Shown here one piece after another: positions 1 through 11,820 of a stretch of 13,656 nt of DNA. The DNA lies in contig JAHEIA010000018.1 in assembly GCA_024639625.1 (NCBI GenBank), positions 1 through 13,656 of the forward strand. Reading direction: 5' to 3'. Source of the stretch: Chromatiales bacterium. GTDB lineage: Bacteria; Pseudomonadota; Gammaproteobacteria; Chromatiales; Chromatiaceae. The notes beneath the pieces are model-generated. The model ran no database searches. It had not been told where the DNA came from and saw only the letters and a list, made by a program, of their open reading frames with translations. The first letter of the stretch is position 1. Each line of letters opens with the position of its first letter. A program made the translations under genes and the position numbers.

Positions 1-453
1 AAAACCTCGCTCCGGATCGAATTTCTCCACCGCCCGGATCAATCCGAGATTGCCCTCTTCGATCAGGTCCAACAACGCCAGACCCCGATTCATGTAGCGG
101 CGTGCGATCTTTACTACGAGGCGCAGATTGCTCTCGATCATGCGCTTGCGGGCCGCGACTTCGCCCTTCTGCGCCAAGCGGGCGAAATACACCTCTTCTT
201 CCGCCGTCAGCAGCTTGGAAAATCCAATCTCGCTGAGATAGAGCCGGGTCGCGTCCATCTGGGCTTCATCATGGCGCGAACTCAAGCGGCTCTGCGGAAG
301 AGGCTCGTCCTCGACCTCTTCAACGACCGCCTCCGTGGGCTGATCGAGCCCTTCTTCCAGTGGGCCTTGCACCTCATGGGCCTCGCTCAAATCCAGTTCT
401 TCCTTGTCGTCATCGACAAACGAGACGCCGATTTCTCCGTCATTCTTTGGCAT
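1..453 (-). CDS. rpoS: RNA polymerase sigma factor RpoS (5' part only; C-terminus beyond window edge)
   Basis: General stress/stationary-phase sigma factor that directs core RNA polymerase to stress promoters. The 151 visible codons begin at ATG 453-451 and run off the window still open. Residues 1-65 are a very acidic, variable N-terminus. From about residue 67 the protein shows region 1.2 ([11 protein letters not shown]), then regions 2.1-2.2 with [15 protein letters not shown] (106-120), [29 protein letters not shown] (122-150, in part the core-binding segment). This wording is characteristic of RpoS rather than RpoD. Regions 2.3-4 are outside the window. It lies downstream of nlpD, as in many gammaproteobacteria, separated by 159 nt (454-612) in which I recognise no promoter. 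In Escherichia coli the main rpoS promoter lies inside nlpD, so the same may hold here (inference). The start is supported by a strong ribosome binding site. Confidence 0.97.
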   Translation of the reverse strand, partial: MPKNDGEIGVSFVDDDKEELDLSEAHEVQGPLEEGLDQPTEAVVEEVEDEPLPQSRLSSRHDEAQMDATRLYLSEIGFSKLLTAEEEVYFARLAQKGEVAARKRMIESNLRLVVKIARRYMNRGLALLDLIEEGNLGLIRAVEKFDPERGF

Positions 454-460
454 GCGCCAG

Positions 461-467
461 CCTCCTC
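461..467 (-). promoter_or_regulatory. Shine-Dalgarno site of rpoS
   Basis: On the minus strand the sequence reads GAGGAGG, seven nucleotides before the rpoS ATG at 453-451. It is one of the strongest ribosome binding sites in the window and fixes the rpoS start. Confidence 0.8.
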
Positions 468-612
468 GTCTACCTCCCGGGGGCACTTCAATTCAATCGC
501 AGTATCGCCGTTTTCGCCAAGCTGGCGGCATATCCACCTCGCTTGCCGAACACAGCGGTAGCGCCCGATGCACCGTTAGATCCCGTTTTGAGTGACCTGT
601 TCCGAAAAGCAC

Positions 613-1560
613 TTACCCCTGGCGCGGCAACAGCCTCAAGGGGTTGACCGGTTCGCCGTTACGCCGAATCTCGAAGTGCAAAATGGGTTGCCCATCCCCG
701 GTCTTACCCATCTCTCCGATACGCTCGCCCCTGGCTACTTGGGCACCCTCGTCCACAAAAATTTTTCTATTGTGACCGTAGGCACTTAGGTAGTTTTTAT
801 TATGCTTGATGATAATAAGCCTTCCGTAGCCGATGAGTCCACTACCGCTGTAGACCACCTTCCCCGCCTCGGCGGCGCGGATGGGCTGCCCGAACGTGCC
901 CGCGATCTTGATCCCCTGGCGTGACCGATCGTTTGCCACGAACCCCTGTACCAGTTTCCCCTTCGCCGGCCATCGCCAGTGCAGGGTTCCCGCCCCCCCC
1001 GGTGGGGAGCTGACCGGCGACACGCTCGCGCCGCCGGCGCTCCGGGTGCCGGGGGATCTTGCTGCAGCCGGGCGACGCTGAGCCGCTGTAGCCCGGGAAC
1101 TACTCGCCTGCCCGGTGGCCGCTGACCGCGTCTTTCCCGCGGCCTTCGAGCGGGCAGTTGCCGTCGATGACGCAGGGGGCTGCAAACGCAATCTCTGGCC
1201 GGGGTATATGGTGTAAGGGGCTCGGATACCGTTCCAGGACGCCAGCCGACGATGATCCACACCGGCCCGCCAGGCGATCGAGTACAGCGTATCGCCTTTG
1301 CGTATTCGATAGGAACTCGCACCTCGCAGGGAAGTACCCGGCGAATACTCCCGACTGCTGACCGGCGCCGTGCTCGGCGTGCTGCATCCGACGAGCAGCA
1401 GGCAACACGCGAACCAGCACAGCAACAGCACGCCACTGAAGCAGGCCCGCGCCCGGCTCGGCCGGACCCGCGGACTACGGTTCACGGCACGCTGTTTTGG
1501 GTTGCTTTGCGCCAAAACCCCAAGATTCATCCTCAGCCCGCTTAGCACCTCGCTGATCAT
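613..1560 (-). CDS. nlpD: NlpD-like murein hydrolase activator lipoprotein (LysM + degenerate LytM/M23 domain)
   Basis: Outer-membrane lipoprotein that in E. coli activates the amidase AmiC for septal peptidoglycan splitting. From start 1560 (315 aa): hydrophobic segment about 42-58 ending in lipobox LLVGC with Cys59 as lipidation site; LysM domain about 83-126 (SYRIRKGDTLYSIAWRAG, then YTIYPGQRLRL); Ala/Ser/Arg/Pro-rich linker 130-190; LytM/M23 domain about 200-308. The metal ligands of active M23 enzymes are mostly missing: the HxxxD site reads R214-QGI-K218 and only the last His of HxH remains (H295 in LHFEIR). This fits a non-catalytic activator. The start is uncertain: the frame is open to 1848, but that stretch lies inside yqaA. 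ATG 1560 and ATG 1530 are both possible, neither with a good ribosome binding site, and a GTG nearer the signal sequence cannot be excluded. It lies 23 nt after yqaA. Confidence 0.93.
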   Translation of the reverse strand: MISEVLSGLRMNLGVLAQSNPKQRAVNRSPRVRPSRARACFSGVLLLCWFACCLLLVGCSTPSTAPVSSREYSPGTSLRGASSYRIRKGDTLYSIAWRAGVDHRRLASWNGIRAPYTIYPGQRLRLQPPASSTATARSKAAGKTRSAATGQASSSRATAAQRRPAAARSPGTRSAGGASVSPVSSPPGGAGTLHWRWPAKGKLVQGFVANDRSRQGIKIAGTFGQPIRAAEAGKVVYSGSGLIGYGRLIIIKHNKNYLSAYGHNRKIFVDEGAQVARGERIGEMGKTGDGQPILHFEIRRNGEPVNPLRLLPRQG

Positions 1561-1583
1561 GCGACTTTCGGTCGAACAGGCTA

Positions 1584-2162
1584 CTAACCTTTTGCTAGGA
1601 AGAACACCGCGAGCGCAAGCAGCAGTATCAGCCAGCCGACACGATCGATGTATTCCCGCAGCAGCTTCTCCATGCGTTCTCCCCCCCAGGCCATCAGCGC
1701 CGACACCAAGAAGAATCTCGCTCCGCGACCGACCAGCGAGGCCGCGAAAAACGGCAGCAGCGCCATACCGATCACCCCTGCGGTGATGGTGAATACCTTG
1801 TACGGAATCGGCGAGAATCCGGCCAGGAACACGGCCCAAAATCCCCATCGATCAAACCACGCCTTGGCGTCAAGGTACTGGGGCCAATAACCGGCTTGAT
1901 GAAGCAGTGGCTCGATCAGATCGAAAGCGAGCGACCCGATCAGGTAGCCGAACAGTCCCCCTGCCGCCGATGCCAGAGTTGTCAAGGTGGCAAACCACCA
2001 GGCGCGATGCGGATTGGCGAGAGTCATCGGCGCCAACATCACGTCCGGTGGAATCGGAAAGAAGGAAGATTCGGCGAAACTCAAGCCCGCCAGGTAGGCG
2101 GGTGCATGCGGATGGCGAGACCAGCGCATCACGCGGTCGTAGAGCGCAGAGAATATGCGCAT
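1584..2162 (-). CDS. yqaA: YqaA-like DedA/VTT-family membrane protein
   Basis: Integral inner-membrane protein of 192 aa in the DedA/VTT (SNARE-associated) superfamily, closest by context and motifs to the YqaA subfamily. DedA proteins are linked to envelope homeostasis and lipid carrier or phospholipid translocation; the substrate of this subfamily is not established. Family motifs seen: ESSFFPIPPDVMLAP (31-45), GFSPIPYKVFTITAG (115-129) and GRGARFF (145-151). Hydrophobic stretches lie at about 58-83, 106-145 and 175-190. The start ATG (2162-2160) overlaps the TGA of pcm by one base (TGATG), with GGAGG nine bases upstream inside pcm, so the two are probably translationally coupled. An in-frame extension to 2411 exists but lies entirely within pcm and is not credible. 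The surE-pcm-yqaA-nlpD-rpoS order is common in gammaproteobacteria. Confidence 0.92.
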   Translation of the reverse strand: MRIFSALYDRVMRWSRHPHAPAYLAGLSFAESSFFPIPPDVMLAPMTLANPHRAWWFATLTTLASAAGGLFGYLIGSLAFDLIEPLLHQAGYWPQYLDAKAWFDRWGFWAVFLAGFSPIPYKVFTITAGVIGMALLPFFAASLVGRGARFFLVSALMAWGGERMEKLLREYIDRVGWLILLLALAVFFLAKG

Positions 2163-2821
2163 CAGGCAGTGCCTCCGAGCAGCGGAACGAAGGTCACCCG
2201 CTCCAGGATTTCGTAATCGTAGCCGCTGTACGTTCTCACCACCCGCACCAGCGCCTGCTCTCCGGGTTGCCCCAATGGCAAGACCATTCGACCCCCGACC
2301 TCCAACTGATTGACCAGCGACCGCGGTATACCCTCCGGGGCGGCGGTGACCAGAATACCATCGAACGGGGCATATTCGGGAAGCCCGATGCTTCCGTCGC
2401 TGTGCTTGCACCGGATGTTGCGTAGCTGCATGCCACGTAACCGCCTCTGTGCCTGGTCGAGCAACGCGTGAATGCGCTCCACTGTGTAGACCCGGCGCAC
2501 CAGAGACGCCAGAACCGCGGTCTGATAGCCCGACCCGGTACCGATCTCCAACACGGTTTCCATGTTTCGCCCCCCAAGCAGGGCCTCGCTCATCCGGGCC
2601 ACGATGTAGGGTTGCGAGATCGTCTGGCCATGACCGATAGGTAGCGCCGTGTCCTCATAGGCGCGGCTGGCAAGCGCTTCTTCGACGAACAGATGCCTGG
2701 GAAGGTTGCGCATGGCGGCCAAGACGCCAGGGTGCTGTATGCCTTGCTTGCGCAGTCGCTGCAGTAAACGCTCGCGTGCGCGCGGCGAGGTCATGCCATC
2801 TTGTCGCTGTCGGACATTCAT
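2162..2821 (-). CDS. pcm: Protein-L-isoaspartate O-methyltransferase
   Basis: Cytosolic repair enzyme that methylates L-isoaspartyl residues in aged proteins with S-adenosylmethionine, starting their return to aspartate. 219 aa from start 2821. Visible motifs: GHGQTISQPYIVARM (63-77), typical of the substrate/active-site region; SAM-binding motif I LEIGTGSGYQTAVLA (91-105); VERI (114-117); FDGILVTAAPEGIP (153-166); GGRMVLPLG (176-184); the usual C-terminal FVPLLGG (211-217). I chose ATG 2821-2819 because it forms a 4-nt ATGA overlap with the surE stop codon. The alternative ATG at 2794 (reading MTSPRARERLLQ) matches the usual N-terminus of Pseudomonas-type Pcm and cannot be excluded; neither has a strong Shine-Dalgarno sequence. 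Pairing with surE is the classic stress-survival arrangement. Confidence 0.95.
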   Translation of the reverse strand: MNVRQRQDGMTSPRARERLLQRLRKQGIQHPGVLAAMRNLPRHLFVEEALASRAYEDTALPIGHGQTISQPYIVARMSEALLGGRNMETVLEIGTGSGYQTAVLASLVRRVYTVERIHALLDQAQRRLRGMQLRNIRCKHSDGSIGLPEYAPFDGILVTAAPEGIPRSLVNQLEVGGRMVLPLGQPGEQALVRVVRTYSGYDYEILERVTFVPLLGGTA

Positions 2822-3576
2822 GCGCAGTTGCCCAACGGCTGCACCCAATCGGAAAGTTGGCCGAGCATCGAATGCCGTGTGAGATCGACTTTGAGCGGCG
2901 TCACGGAGACACAACCTTGGCGCAGGGCAAAAAAATCGGTTCCCGGACCCGCGTCCTGCTCGGGTCCCGGTGGCCCGACCCAGTAAATGTCGCGTCCTCG
3001 CGGATCTGTGGATCGTATCACCGGCTCCGCCTTGTGCCTGTGACCGAGCCGCGTCGCAGAAAATCCTTTGATATCCGCCAGCGGAAGATCCGGCACATTG
3101 ACATTGATAATGGTCTCCGGACTGAGCGGCCTACGGCATAACCTACGCACGATTTCCCTGGCCGCCCAGGCCCCGGTCGCGTAGTGTTCGGGTTGCTGTG
3201 ACCCCATCGAGATCGCCATTGCCGGCAACCCGAGAAAGCGGCCTTCGGTGGCTGCGGCAACGGTTCCGGAGTAAAGCACATCGTCGCCGAGATTGGGACC
3301 CGAATTGATGCCCGCGATCACCATATCCGGCTCTTCCTCGAGCAGGCCAGTGATCGCCAGGTGCACACAGTCCGTGGGTGTTCCGTCCACTGCGATAAAC
3401 CCGTTCGACTCCTTGCGCGCGCGGATCGGCTGTTCCAGGGTGAGAGAGTTGCTGGCGCCGCTACGGTCTCTCTCCGGCGCGACGACCGTGATCTGCGCCA
3501 GCTCCGCTAGGGCCTCAGCCAGGACAGCAAGCCCGCGCGCCTGATACCCGTCATCATTGCTCAGTAGGATGCGCAT
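2818..3576 (-). CDS. surE: 5'/3'-nucleotidase SurE
   Basis: Metal-dependent phosphatase that removes phosphate from nucleoside monophosphates and short polyphosphates and is linked to stationary-phase survival. 252 aa, the normal length. Starts MRILLSNDDG, with metal-binding Asp8-Asp9; the SGASNS loop places Ser39, and GINSGPNLGDDV (89-100) supplies Asn91, which together make the SurE divalent-metal site. YSGTVAAATEG (102-112) is another family hallmark. ATG 3576-3574 is the only start compatible with this N-terminus, though no strong Shine-Dalgarno sequence precedes it. It is the first gene of the surE-pcm-yqaA-nlpD(-rpoS) run because the upstream neighbour, the smr gene, is on the opposite strand. 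It must therefore have its own promoter in the 176-nt spacer 3577-3752. Confidence 0.96.
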   Translation of the reverse strand: MRILLSNDDGYQARGLAVLAEALAELAQITVVAPERDRSGASNSLTLEQPIRARKESNGFIAVDGTPTDCVHLAITGLLEEEPDMVIAGINSGPNLGDDVLYSGTVAAATEGRFLGLPAMAISMGSQQPEHYATGAWAAREIVRRLCRRPLSPETIINVNVPDLPLADIKGFSATRLGHRHKAEPVIRSTDPRGRDIYWVGPPGPEQDAGPGTDFFALRQGCVSVTPLKVDLTRHSMLGQLSDWVQPLGNCA

Positions 3577-3671
3577 CTTTATGCATTCGGCTCTACGCGG
3601 TCTCTCGCGATCGATCGAACGAAGGCGCGATCAGCGGCGAGGCGCGTAATCTTTCGGGTTTGGCCGGAAAC

Positions 3672-3677
3672 TATACT
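3672..3677 (+). promoter_or_regulatory. Candidate -10 hexamer upstream of the smr gene
   Basis: TATACT differs from the sigma-70 -10 consensus at one position and lies 75 nt before the smr start codon. No good -35 is visible at 16-18 bp (the stretch around 3649-3655 is only weakly similar). Transcription from it would begin at about 3684, inside the inverted repeat at 3681-3699. The overlapping minus-strand reading TATAGT could equally serve surE. Tentative. Confidence 0.3.
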
Positions 3678-3680
3678 GGA

Positions 3681-3699
3681 AATGTGCCTCGGGCACATT
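3681..3699. repeat. Perfect inverted repeat in the surE-smr divergent spacer (8-bp arms, 3-nt centre)
   Basis: AATGTGCC at 3681-3688 and GGCACATT at 3692-3699 are exact reverse complements around TCG. It sits between two divergent genes, just after a candidate -10 hexamer. It could be an operator for a dimeric regulator or a short 5'-UTR hairpin. No U-tract follows on either strand, so a terminator is unlikely. The regulator, if any, is unknown. Confidence 0.5.
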
Positions 3700-3752
3700 A
3701 CCCCCGGGTGGTTTACAATTCGTGGGCCGATACCGGGCCAGAGCGCAGCGCG

Positions 3753-4313
3753 ATGACGAAAAACAAACAACTCGACAGCGATGAGATCCGGGTCTTCCAG
3801 GATGCGGTCAAGGATGTGGAACCCATGCGCCACGAGCGGGCCGAACCGTTCCGCCGGCGCCGCCGACCTCACGCTGTCAGGGCTGCCGCTAGCGCAGCTG
3901 AGGACTTGGCGCAAAGTTTTCCCGAACTGCTTGCGGCCAGTCAGCTCGAAACCGAGGACTATCTGCTTTTTGTGCGTCCCGGGGTGCAACAGCGGCTACT
4001 GCACGATCTGCGGCGCGGGCGGGTCAGCGTAGAGTACGAACTTGATCTACATGGACTGAATTCCGCCTATGCGCGGGCGGTTCTGGCGGAGTTTCTCGCC
4101 GATTGCCTTAGACGCCGCGTGCGCTGCATCCAGATTATCCACGGCAAGGGGTATGGGTCGGAAGACCGTCGGCCGGTATTAAAACAGAATATCAACTACT
4201 GGTTGCGGCAACGCGAAGAGGTGCTCGCCTTCTGCTCGGCGCTGGCGCGTGATGGAGGCACCGGTGCGACCTACGTCTTGTTGAGCCGAAAACGCCGCAA
4301 ATCGAATCGATAG
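3753..4313 (+). CDS. Smr-domain endonuclease, SmrB-like
   Basis: Protein of 186 aa with a C-terminal Smr (MutS2-related) domain. In E. coli the similarly built SmrB cleaves mRNA at collided ribosomes and starts ribosome rescue; the same role here is inference. Visible features: charged, Arg-rich N-terminal arm (1-60, R34-R38 run); LLFVRPGVQQRLLHDLRRG (71-89), resembling the YVRPDVSHFEAKKLRRG linker of SmrB; ELDLHGL (96-102) carrying the DLHG motif; IIHGKGYGS (128-136) carrying the HGxG motif; GGTGATYVLL (168-177) closing the domain; a basic C-terminal tail (RKRRK). Start ATG 3753 gives a SmrB-like N-terminus; the frame is open upstream to 3660, but that part lies in the promoter/palindrome spacer. 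It is the only plus-strand gene in the left 11 kb, divergent from surE and ending 12 nt from the truD stop. Confidence 0.9.
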   Translation: MTKNKQLDSDEIRVFQDAVKDVEPMRHERAEPFRRRRRPHAVRAAASAAEDLAQSFPELLAASQLETEDYLLFVRPGVQQRLLHDLRRGRVSVEYELDLHGLNSAYARAVLAEFLADCLRRRVRCIQIIHGKGYGSEDRRPVLKQNINYWLRQREEVLAFCSALARDGGTGATYVLLSRKRRKSNR

Positions 4314-4325
4314 CCACCGGACGGC

Positions 4326-5381
4326 TTAGCTGCCCTTCAGTCGCACGCATTCCCGGAGCAGCGATGTGGCATAGGCCCCGGCGGGCAGGAAGAAGCACAA
4401 CTCGAGGTTCCCCTCCCACTGCCGCCAGACCAGGTCTTGCACCACAATCCGAAGCGCCCTGCGATCCTGTTTCAATCCAAAGCGCTCCAGCCCGCGACAC
4501 CAATCTTCGAATCCGCACAACGCCTCCTGTTCGAGACGTGCTGCCGCGGCTTCGCTCGGCAACCTCCCGCGGCCCCAGAGCGGCCCGCTGGGGTGCACAT
4601 CCATCTGCGTTACTCGCGCGCGCAGCGCGGCATCCACTTCTTCTGCGCAAAACCAGCGCCGGGTACCTTCGAGGACCACCACCTCGCCCTCCAGCGCCCG
4701 GTCCCAGTTACCGTGGGCGATACGCTCGGCCAGCACTCGATTGAACAGCGCCGATCGGGCCGCCGAAAGATAGAGTCCTCGCCGCTGCCGCTCGCGACCG
4801 TTCAGCTTGCCCGCAAACAGGTCTTGGGCGCGATCCAGGTTGCTCCCCGCATGGCCGAAACGCTGTGGGCCAAAGTAGTTTGCCATGCCGCCGGAAGCGA
4901 TCTGCCGCAGCCGGTGTTGCAGCAACTCGGTATCCCCCTGCACTTCGCGAAGGCGCAATTGGAAGCGGTTGCCGCGCAAGGCGCCTTTGCGCAGCTTGCG
5001 CTGATGGCGGCGGACCTCCAGGAGCTGAATCTGTTCGCTCTCTATGGCGGACCAGTCGACCTCTCCCCTTCCCGGCAGATGCACGCTGAACCACTGGGTG
5101 GTCAGCGCATGGCGATCCTTCATGCCCGCGTAGCTGACACAGCGTATCGACACCCGCGCGATGCGTGCCAACTGGCGCGCAATCCAATCCGTATTGAGGC
5201 CGCGTTTTCTGATGCGCAGCACGGCGTGCTCCCCCGCGCCGGAGGCTTCCCAGTTTGCCACCTCATCCACTTGAAAGTCTTCCGCCACCCAGCGCGCCAC
5301 CCCCTGAACCGGCGGCTCGCCATAGGCGAAGGGGAGCAGCTGGCAATCGAGTTCTGCTAGTGCTGATTCCTGAATCCTCAC
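4326..5381 (-). CDS. truD: tRNA pseudouridine(13) synthase TruD
   Basis: Isomerises uridine 13 to pseudouridine in tRNA (tRNA-Glu in E. coli). 351 aa, close to the E. coli length of 349. The catalytic motif YAGMKDRHALTTQWFS (84-99) carries the nucleophile Asp89. Other family motifs: AEDFQVDE (33-40), GEHAVLRIRKRGLNT (50-64), RHQRKLRKGALRGNRFQL (124-141), NYFGPQRFG (167-175). The insertion (TRUD) domain follows in the middle, and the C-terminus is LPAGAYATSLLRE-like. The start codon is GTG at 5381-5379, 12 nt after the ispF TAG and without a strong Shine-Dalgarno sequence, so coupling to ispF is likely. It is the last gene of the pyrG-to-truD run and ends 12 nt from the convergent smr gene; no hairpin terminator is visible between them. 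Confidence 0.96.
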   Translation of the reverse strand: MRIQESALAELDCQLLPFAYGEPPVQGVARWVAEDFQVDEVANWEASGAGEHAVLRIRKRGLNTDWIARQLARIARVSIRCVSYAGMKDRHALTTQWFSVHLPGRGEVDWSAIESEQIQLLEVRRHQRKLRKGALRGNRFQLRLREVQGDTELLQHRLRQIASGGMANYFGPQRFGHAGSNLDRAQDLFAGKLNGRERQRRGLYLSAARSALFNRVLAERIAHGNWDRALEGEVVVLEGTRRWFCAEEVDAALRARVTQMDVHPSGPLWGRGRLPSEAAAARLEQEALCGFEDWCRGLERFGLKQDRRALRIVVQDLVWRQWEGNLELCFFLPAGAYATSLLRECVRLKGS

Positions 5382-5393
5382 CGCACTGCTCGT

Positions 5394-5867
5394 CTACGGC
5401 CCGTCCAGCAGGACGACGGCAAGGGCAGCGATCCCTTCGCCCCGCCCGGTGAATCCCATGCCCTCGGTGGTCGTCGCTTTGATATTGACGCGGTCCGGCG
5501 GGATCTCCAGGTCGCCGGCTAGATTTCCCTGCATGCGCGGTATATGCGGCGCAATCTTCGGTCGTTGCGCAATCAGGGTGAGGTCCGCGTTGTGCGTCCG
5601 ATAGCCCCGCTGCGCCAAGTTCACCACGACCCGGCGCAGCAGCACCCGGCTGTCGATATCCTTGAACTCGTCGCTAGTGTCTGGAAAATGCCGGCCTATG
5701 TCACCGAGCCCGGCCGCTCCCAGCAGAGCATCACACAGGGCGTGGATCAGGACGTCACCATCAGAATGGGCGGCGAGCCCCAACGCGAAGGGAATCGATT
5801 CCCCACCCAGCACTAAAGGTCTATCCGGGGCAAAACTGTGGGCATCGAAACCCTGACCGATGCGCAC
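5394..5867 (-). CDS. ispF: 2-C-methyl-D-erythritol 2,4-cyclodiphosphate synthase
   Basis: MEP-pathway enzyme that cyclises CDP-methylerythritol 2-phosphate with release of CMP. 157 aa, the standard length. N-terminus [10 protein letters not shown] gives metal ligands Asp8 and His10; [21 protein letters not shown] (31-51) supplies His42 and the HSDGD loop; GDIGRHFPD (55-63), [11 protein letters not shown] (95-105) and the C-terminal [19 protein letters not shown] (128-146) are all family hallmarks. The start is GTG at 5867-5865, only 4 nt after the ispD stop, with CGGAG in the ispD tail as ribosome binding site; the open frame above it runs inside ispD and was not used. The order ispD-ispF-truD is usual for this block, with IspD and IspF encoded separately rather than fused. 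Confidence 0.96.
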   Translation of the reverse strand: MRIGQGFDAHSFAPDRPLVLGGESIPFALGLAAHSDGDVLIHALCDALLGAAGLGDIGRHFPDTSDEFKDIDSRVLLRRVVVNLAQRGYRTHNADLTLIAQRPKIAPHIPRMQGNLAGDLEIPPDRVNIKATTTEGMGFTGRGEGIAALAVVLLDGP

Positions 5868-5871
5868 CGGG

Positions 5872-6573
5872 TTAGCTCCGCCGAGAAAGGTAGAAGGCCG
5901 CGAGCTCGAGGTCCTGCGGCCGGGTGATCTTGATATTGTCGGCACTGCCCTCGACCAGCAACGGGCGGTGCCCCGACAACTCCATCGCGCTGGCGTCATC
6001 CGTCACCAACCGCCCTTGTGCCAGCGCAGCGTCCAGAGCACTCTGCAGGAGTCCGAAACGAAACAACTGCGGGGTATAGGCGTGCCAGAGCCCATCGCGG
6101 CACACCGTCTCGAGGATTACGCCTCTGGCGTCCACTCGCTTCATGGTATCGCGCGCCGGGACCCCCAGCAGACCGCCGACCGCATGCCCGCGCAATGCCT
6201 CCAACAAACGATCAATATCCTGCCGCTGGACGCAGGGACGTGCCGCATCGTGCACCATCACCCAGTCCCCGGCCGCTGCCCGACCCTGCAGCGCTGCGAG
6301 TGCATTACGCACCGAATGGCAACGCTCGGCGCCGCCGACGATGCGCAACACGCGGGGGTGCTCGGCGAATGCACTGCGCGGCCATAGCGGGTCTTCAGCA
6401 GCGAGGACCACGCAGGCAAGTTCCACCCGCGGATGCTCCAACAGGCGCTCAAGCGTGTGATCGATGACCGGCCGATCAATGAGCGGGAGATACTGCTTCG
6501 GCACCTCTGAGCCCATTCGCCGCCCGACGCCGGCTGCGGGTACTACCACCCAAACGCGGTCCACGGAGCTCAC
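5872..6573 (-). CDS. ispD: 2-C-methyl-D-erythritol 4-phosphate cytidylyltransferase
   Basis: MEP-pathway enzyme joining CTP and methylerythritol 4-phosphate to give CDP-methylerythritol. 233 aa. Nucleotide-binding signature [18 protein letters not shown] (12-29) with Arg19 and Lys26; HSVRNAL (86-92); VMVHDAARP (105-113) with Asp109; TDDASAME (191-198); DNIKITRP (212-219) with Lys215. All parts expected for catalysis are present. It starts with GTG at 6573-6571, overlapping the ftsB stop by 4 nt (GTGA), and is followed 4 nt later by ispF. It consumes CTP, whose synthase PyrG is encoded at the head of the same gene run; a regulatory link is not implied. Confidence 0.96.
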   Translation of the reverse strand: MSSVDRVWVVVPAAGVGRRMGSEVPKQYLPLIDRPVIDHTLERLLEHPRVELACVVLAAEDPLWPRSAFAEHPRVLRIVGGAERCHSVRNALAALQGRAAAGDWVMVHDAARPCVQRQDIDRLLEALRGHAVGGLLGVPARDTMKRVDARGVILETVCRDGLWHAYTPQLFRFGLLQSALDAALAQGRLVTDDASAMELSGHRPLLVEGSADNIKITRPQDLELAAFYLSRRS

Positions 6574-6859
6574 TGCGCCGACGGCTCGACAGGCTCTACG
6601 ACTTGGTAGAACACTTCCCCCGGTTTTACCATCCCTAGCTCACTGCGCGCCCTTTCCTCGACCGCATCAAGGCCGGTTTTCAGATCTTCGACTTCCGCAC
6701 GCAGGGCCCGGTTACGCACCCGCAAGCGTTCGATCTCCTGTTTCTGTGTCTCGATCTCCCGCTGCAGGTGGGTTACCTCGGCCAAGCTGCCCTCACCCAC
6801 CCAAAGCCGGTACTGGAGGGTGAGGATAAGGAATAGCAGGATCGCGAACAGCAGACGCA

Positions 6860-6860
<1 letters not shown>
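6570..6860 (-). CDS. ftsB: Cell division protein FtsB
   Basis: Small bitopic membrane protein of the FtsQLB divisome complex that signals activation of septal peptidoglycan synthesis. 96 aa. One N-terminal membrane segment (about 3-17, RLLFAILLFLILTLQ) followed by Y-R-L-W-V-G-E-G-S (17-25), a heptad-rich coiled coil about 27-65 (LQREIETQKQEIERLRVRN and onward), and the conserved end ERARSELGMVKPGEVFYQVV (69-88). The start is GTG at 6860-6858, sharing one base with the enolase TAG (TAGTG); the gene ends overlapping the ispD GTG. Expression therefore probably depends on ribosomes leaving eno. The eno-ftsB-ispD order is conserved in gammaproteobacteria. Confidence 0.96.
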
Positions 6861-11021
<4,161 letters not shown>

Positions 11022-11780
11022 GTGGCGGAATATAGGGTGATCTCTCTCGAGAACATCAAGGTGGCCTGCAAAGACTGCAGTCTTGCCACCCTATGCTTAC
11101 CTATGGGGCTCCTGCCGGAAGACGTGGAGCGCCTCGACAGCATCGTGAAGCGGAATCGACCCTTGCATCGCGGCGATCATCTGTTTCGCGAGGGGGATCC
11201 CTTTAAAACCCTGTTTATCGTGAAAACCGGATCCGTCAAGACCTTCACTCCAAGCGAGGACGGCGGAGAACAGGTGCTCGGATTCCATCTCCCCGGCGAG
11301 ATCATCGGCCTCGATGCGATCCAGAACGAGGTTCACGGTTGCTCCGCCAAGGTCCTGGAAACCGCCGCGGTCTGCGAGGTACCGTTCGACCGCCTGGAGG
11401 AGCTTACCAGCACCATCCCGAGCCTGCAGCACCAGATGTATCGGTTGCTGAGCAAGGAAATCAGTGAGGATACGGGACTGCTCATGCTGCTGGGAAAAAG
11501 AAACGCCGAGGAACGGCTGGCCGCGTTTCTACTCAGTCTTTCCGACCGTTTCAAACGGCGCGGTTTCTCCGCCAATGATTTTCATCTCAGTATGTCGCGG
11601 CACGAGATTGGCAACTATCTTGGGTTGGCGGTGGAGACGGTAAGTCGGCTGTTCACCCGGTTCCAGGACGAACGGCTGCTGGAGGTGGATCGCAAACACA
11701 TCCGGCTCGTCGACTTGGGAGGCCTGCAGGCCATCATCAACGGCGCGGGCTGCGAGGGCCACCAAAGCAACTATACCTGA
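11022..11780 (+). CDS. fnr: Fnr/Anr-type oxygen-sensing transcription regulator ([4Fe-4S], CRP/FNR family)
   Basis: Global switch for anaerobic and microaerobic gene expression; the [4Fe-4S] form dimerises and binds DNA, and oxygen destroys the cluster. 252 aa. N-terminal Cys16, Cys19, Cys25 (ACKDCSLATLC) plus Cys118 (AVCEVPF) have exactly the spacing of the E. coli FNR ligands C20, C23, C29 and C122. Ser20 and Leu24 match E. coli S24 and L28, which influence cluster stability to oxygen. Further: cyclic-nucleotide-binding-like beta-roll about 45-125, dimerisation helix about 130-165 (KRNAEERLAAFLLSLSDRF follows), and helix-turn-helix EIGNYLGLAVETVSRLFTRFQ with the E-xx-SR readout of TTGAT half-sites. 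Start GTG 11022 has AAGAAGG eight nucleotides upstream. A perfect FNR box lies just upstream, suggesting self-control. An extra Cys107 is of unknown importance. Confidence 0.96.
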   Translation: MAEYRVISLENIKVACKDCSLATLCLPMGLLPEDVERLDSIVKRNRPLHRGDHLFREGDPFKTLFIVKTGSVKTFTPSEDGGEQVLGFHLPGEIIGLDAIQNEVHGCSAKVLETAAVCEVPFDRLEELTSTIPSLQHQMYRLLSKEISEDTGLLMLLGKRNAEERLAAFLLSLSDRFKRRGFSANDFHLSMSRHEIGNYLGLAVETVSRLFTRFQDERLLEVDRKHIRLVDLGGLQAIINGAGCEGHQSNYT

Positions 11781-11820
11781 GAAGCTGCACTTTCGGACAT
11801 AGGGAGCAACGAACGGCTGC

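Noticed and set aside
1561..1848. N-terminal extension of the nlpD frame
   Set aside because: It would lie inside the yqaA coding sequence and place nearly 100 non-homologous residues before the lipoprotein signal.
4437..5360. Plus-strand open frame of 307 codons opposite truD
   Set aside because: TruD on the minus strand is complete with its catalytic Asp. This frame has no recognisable protein features.
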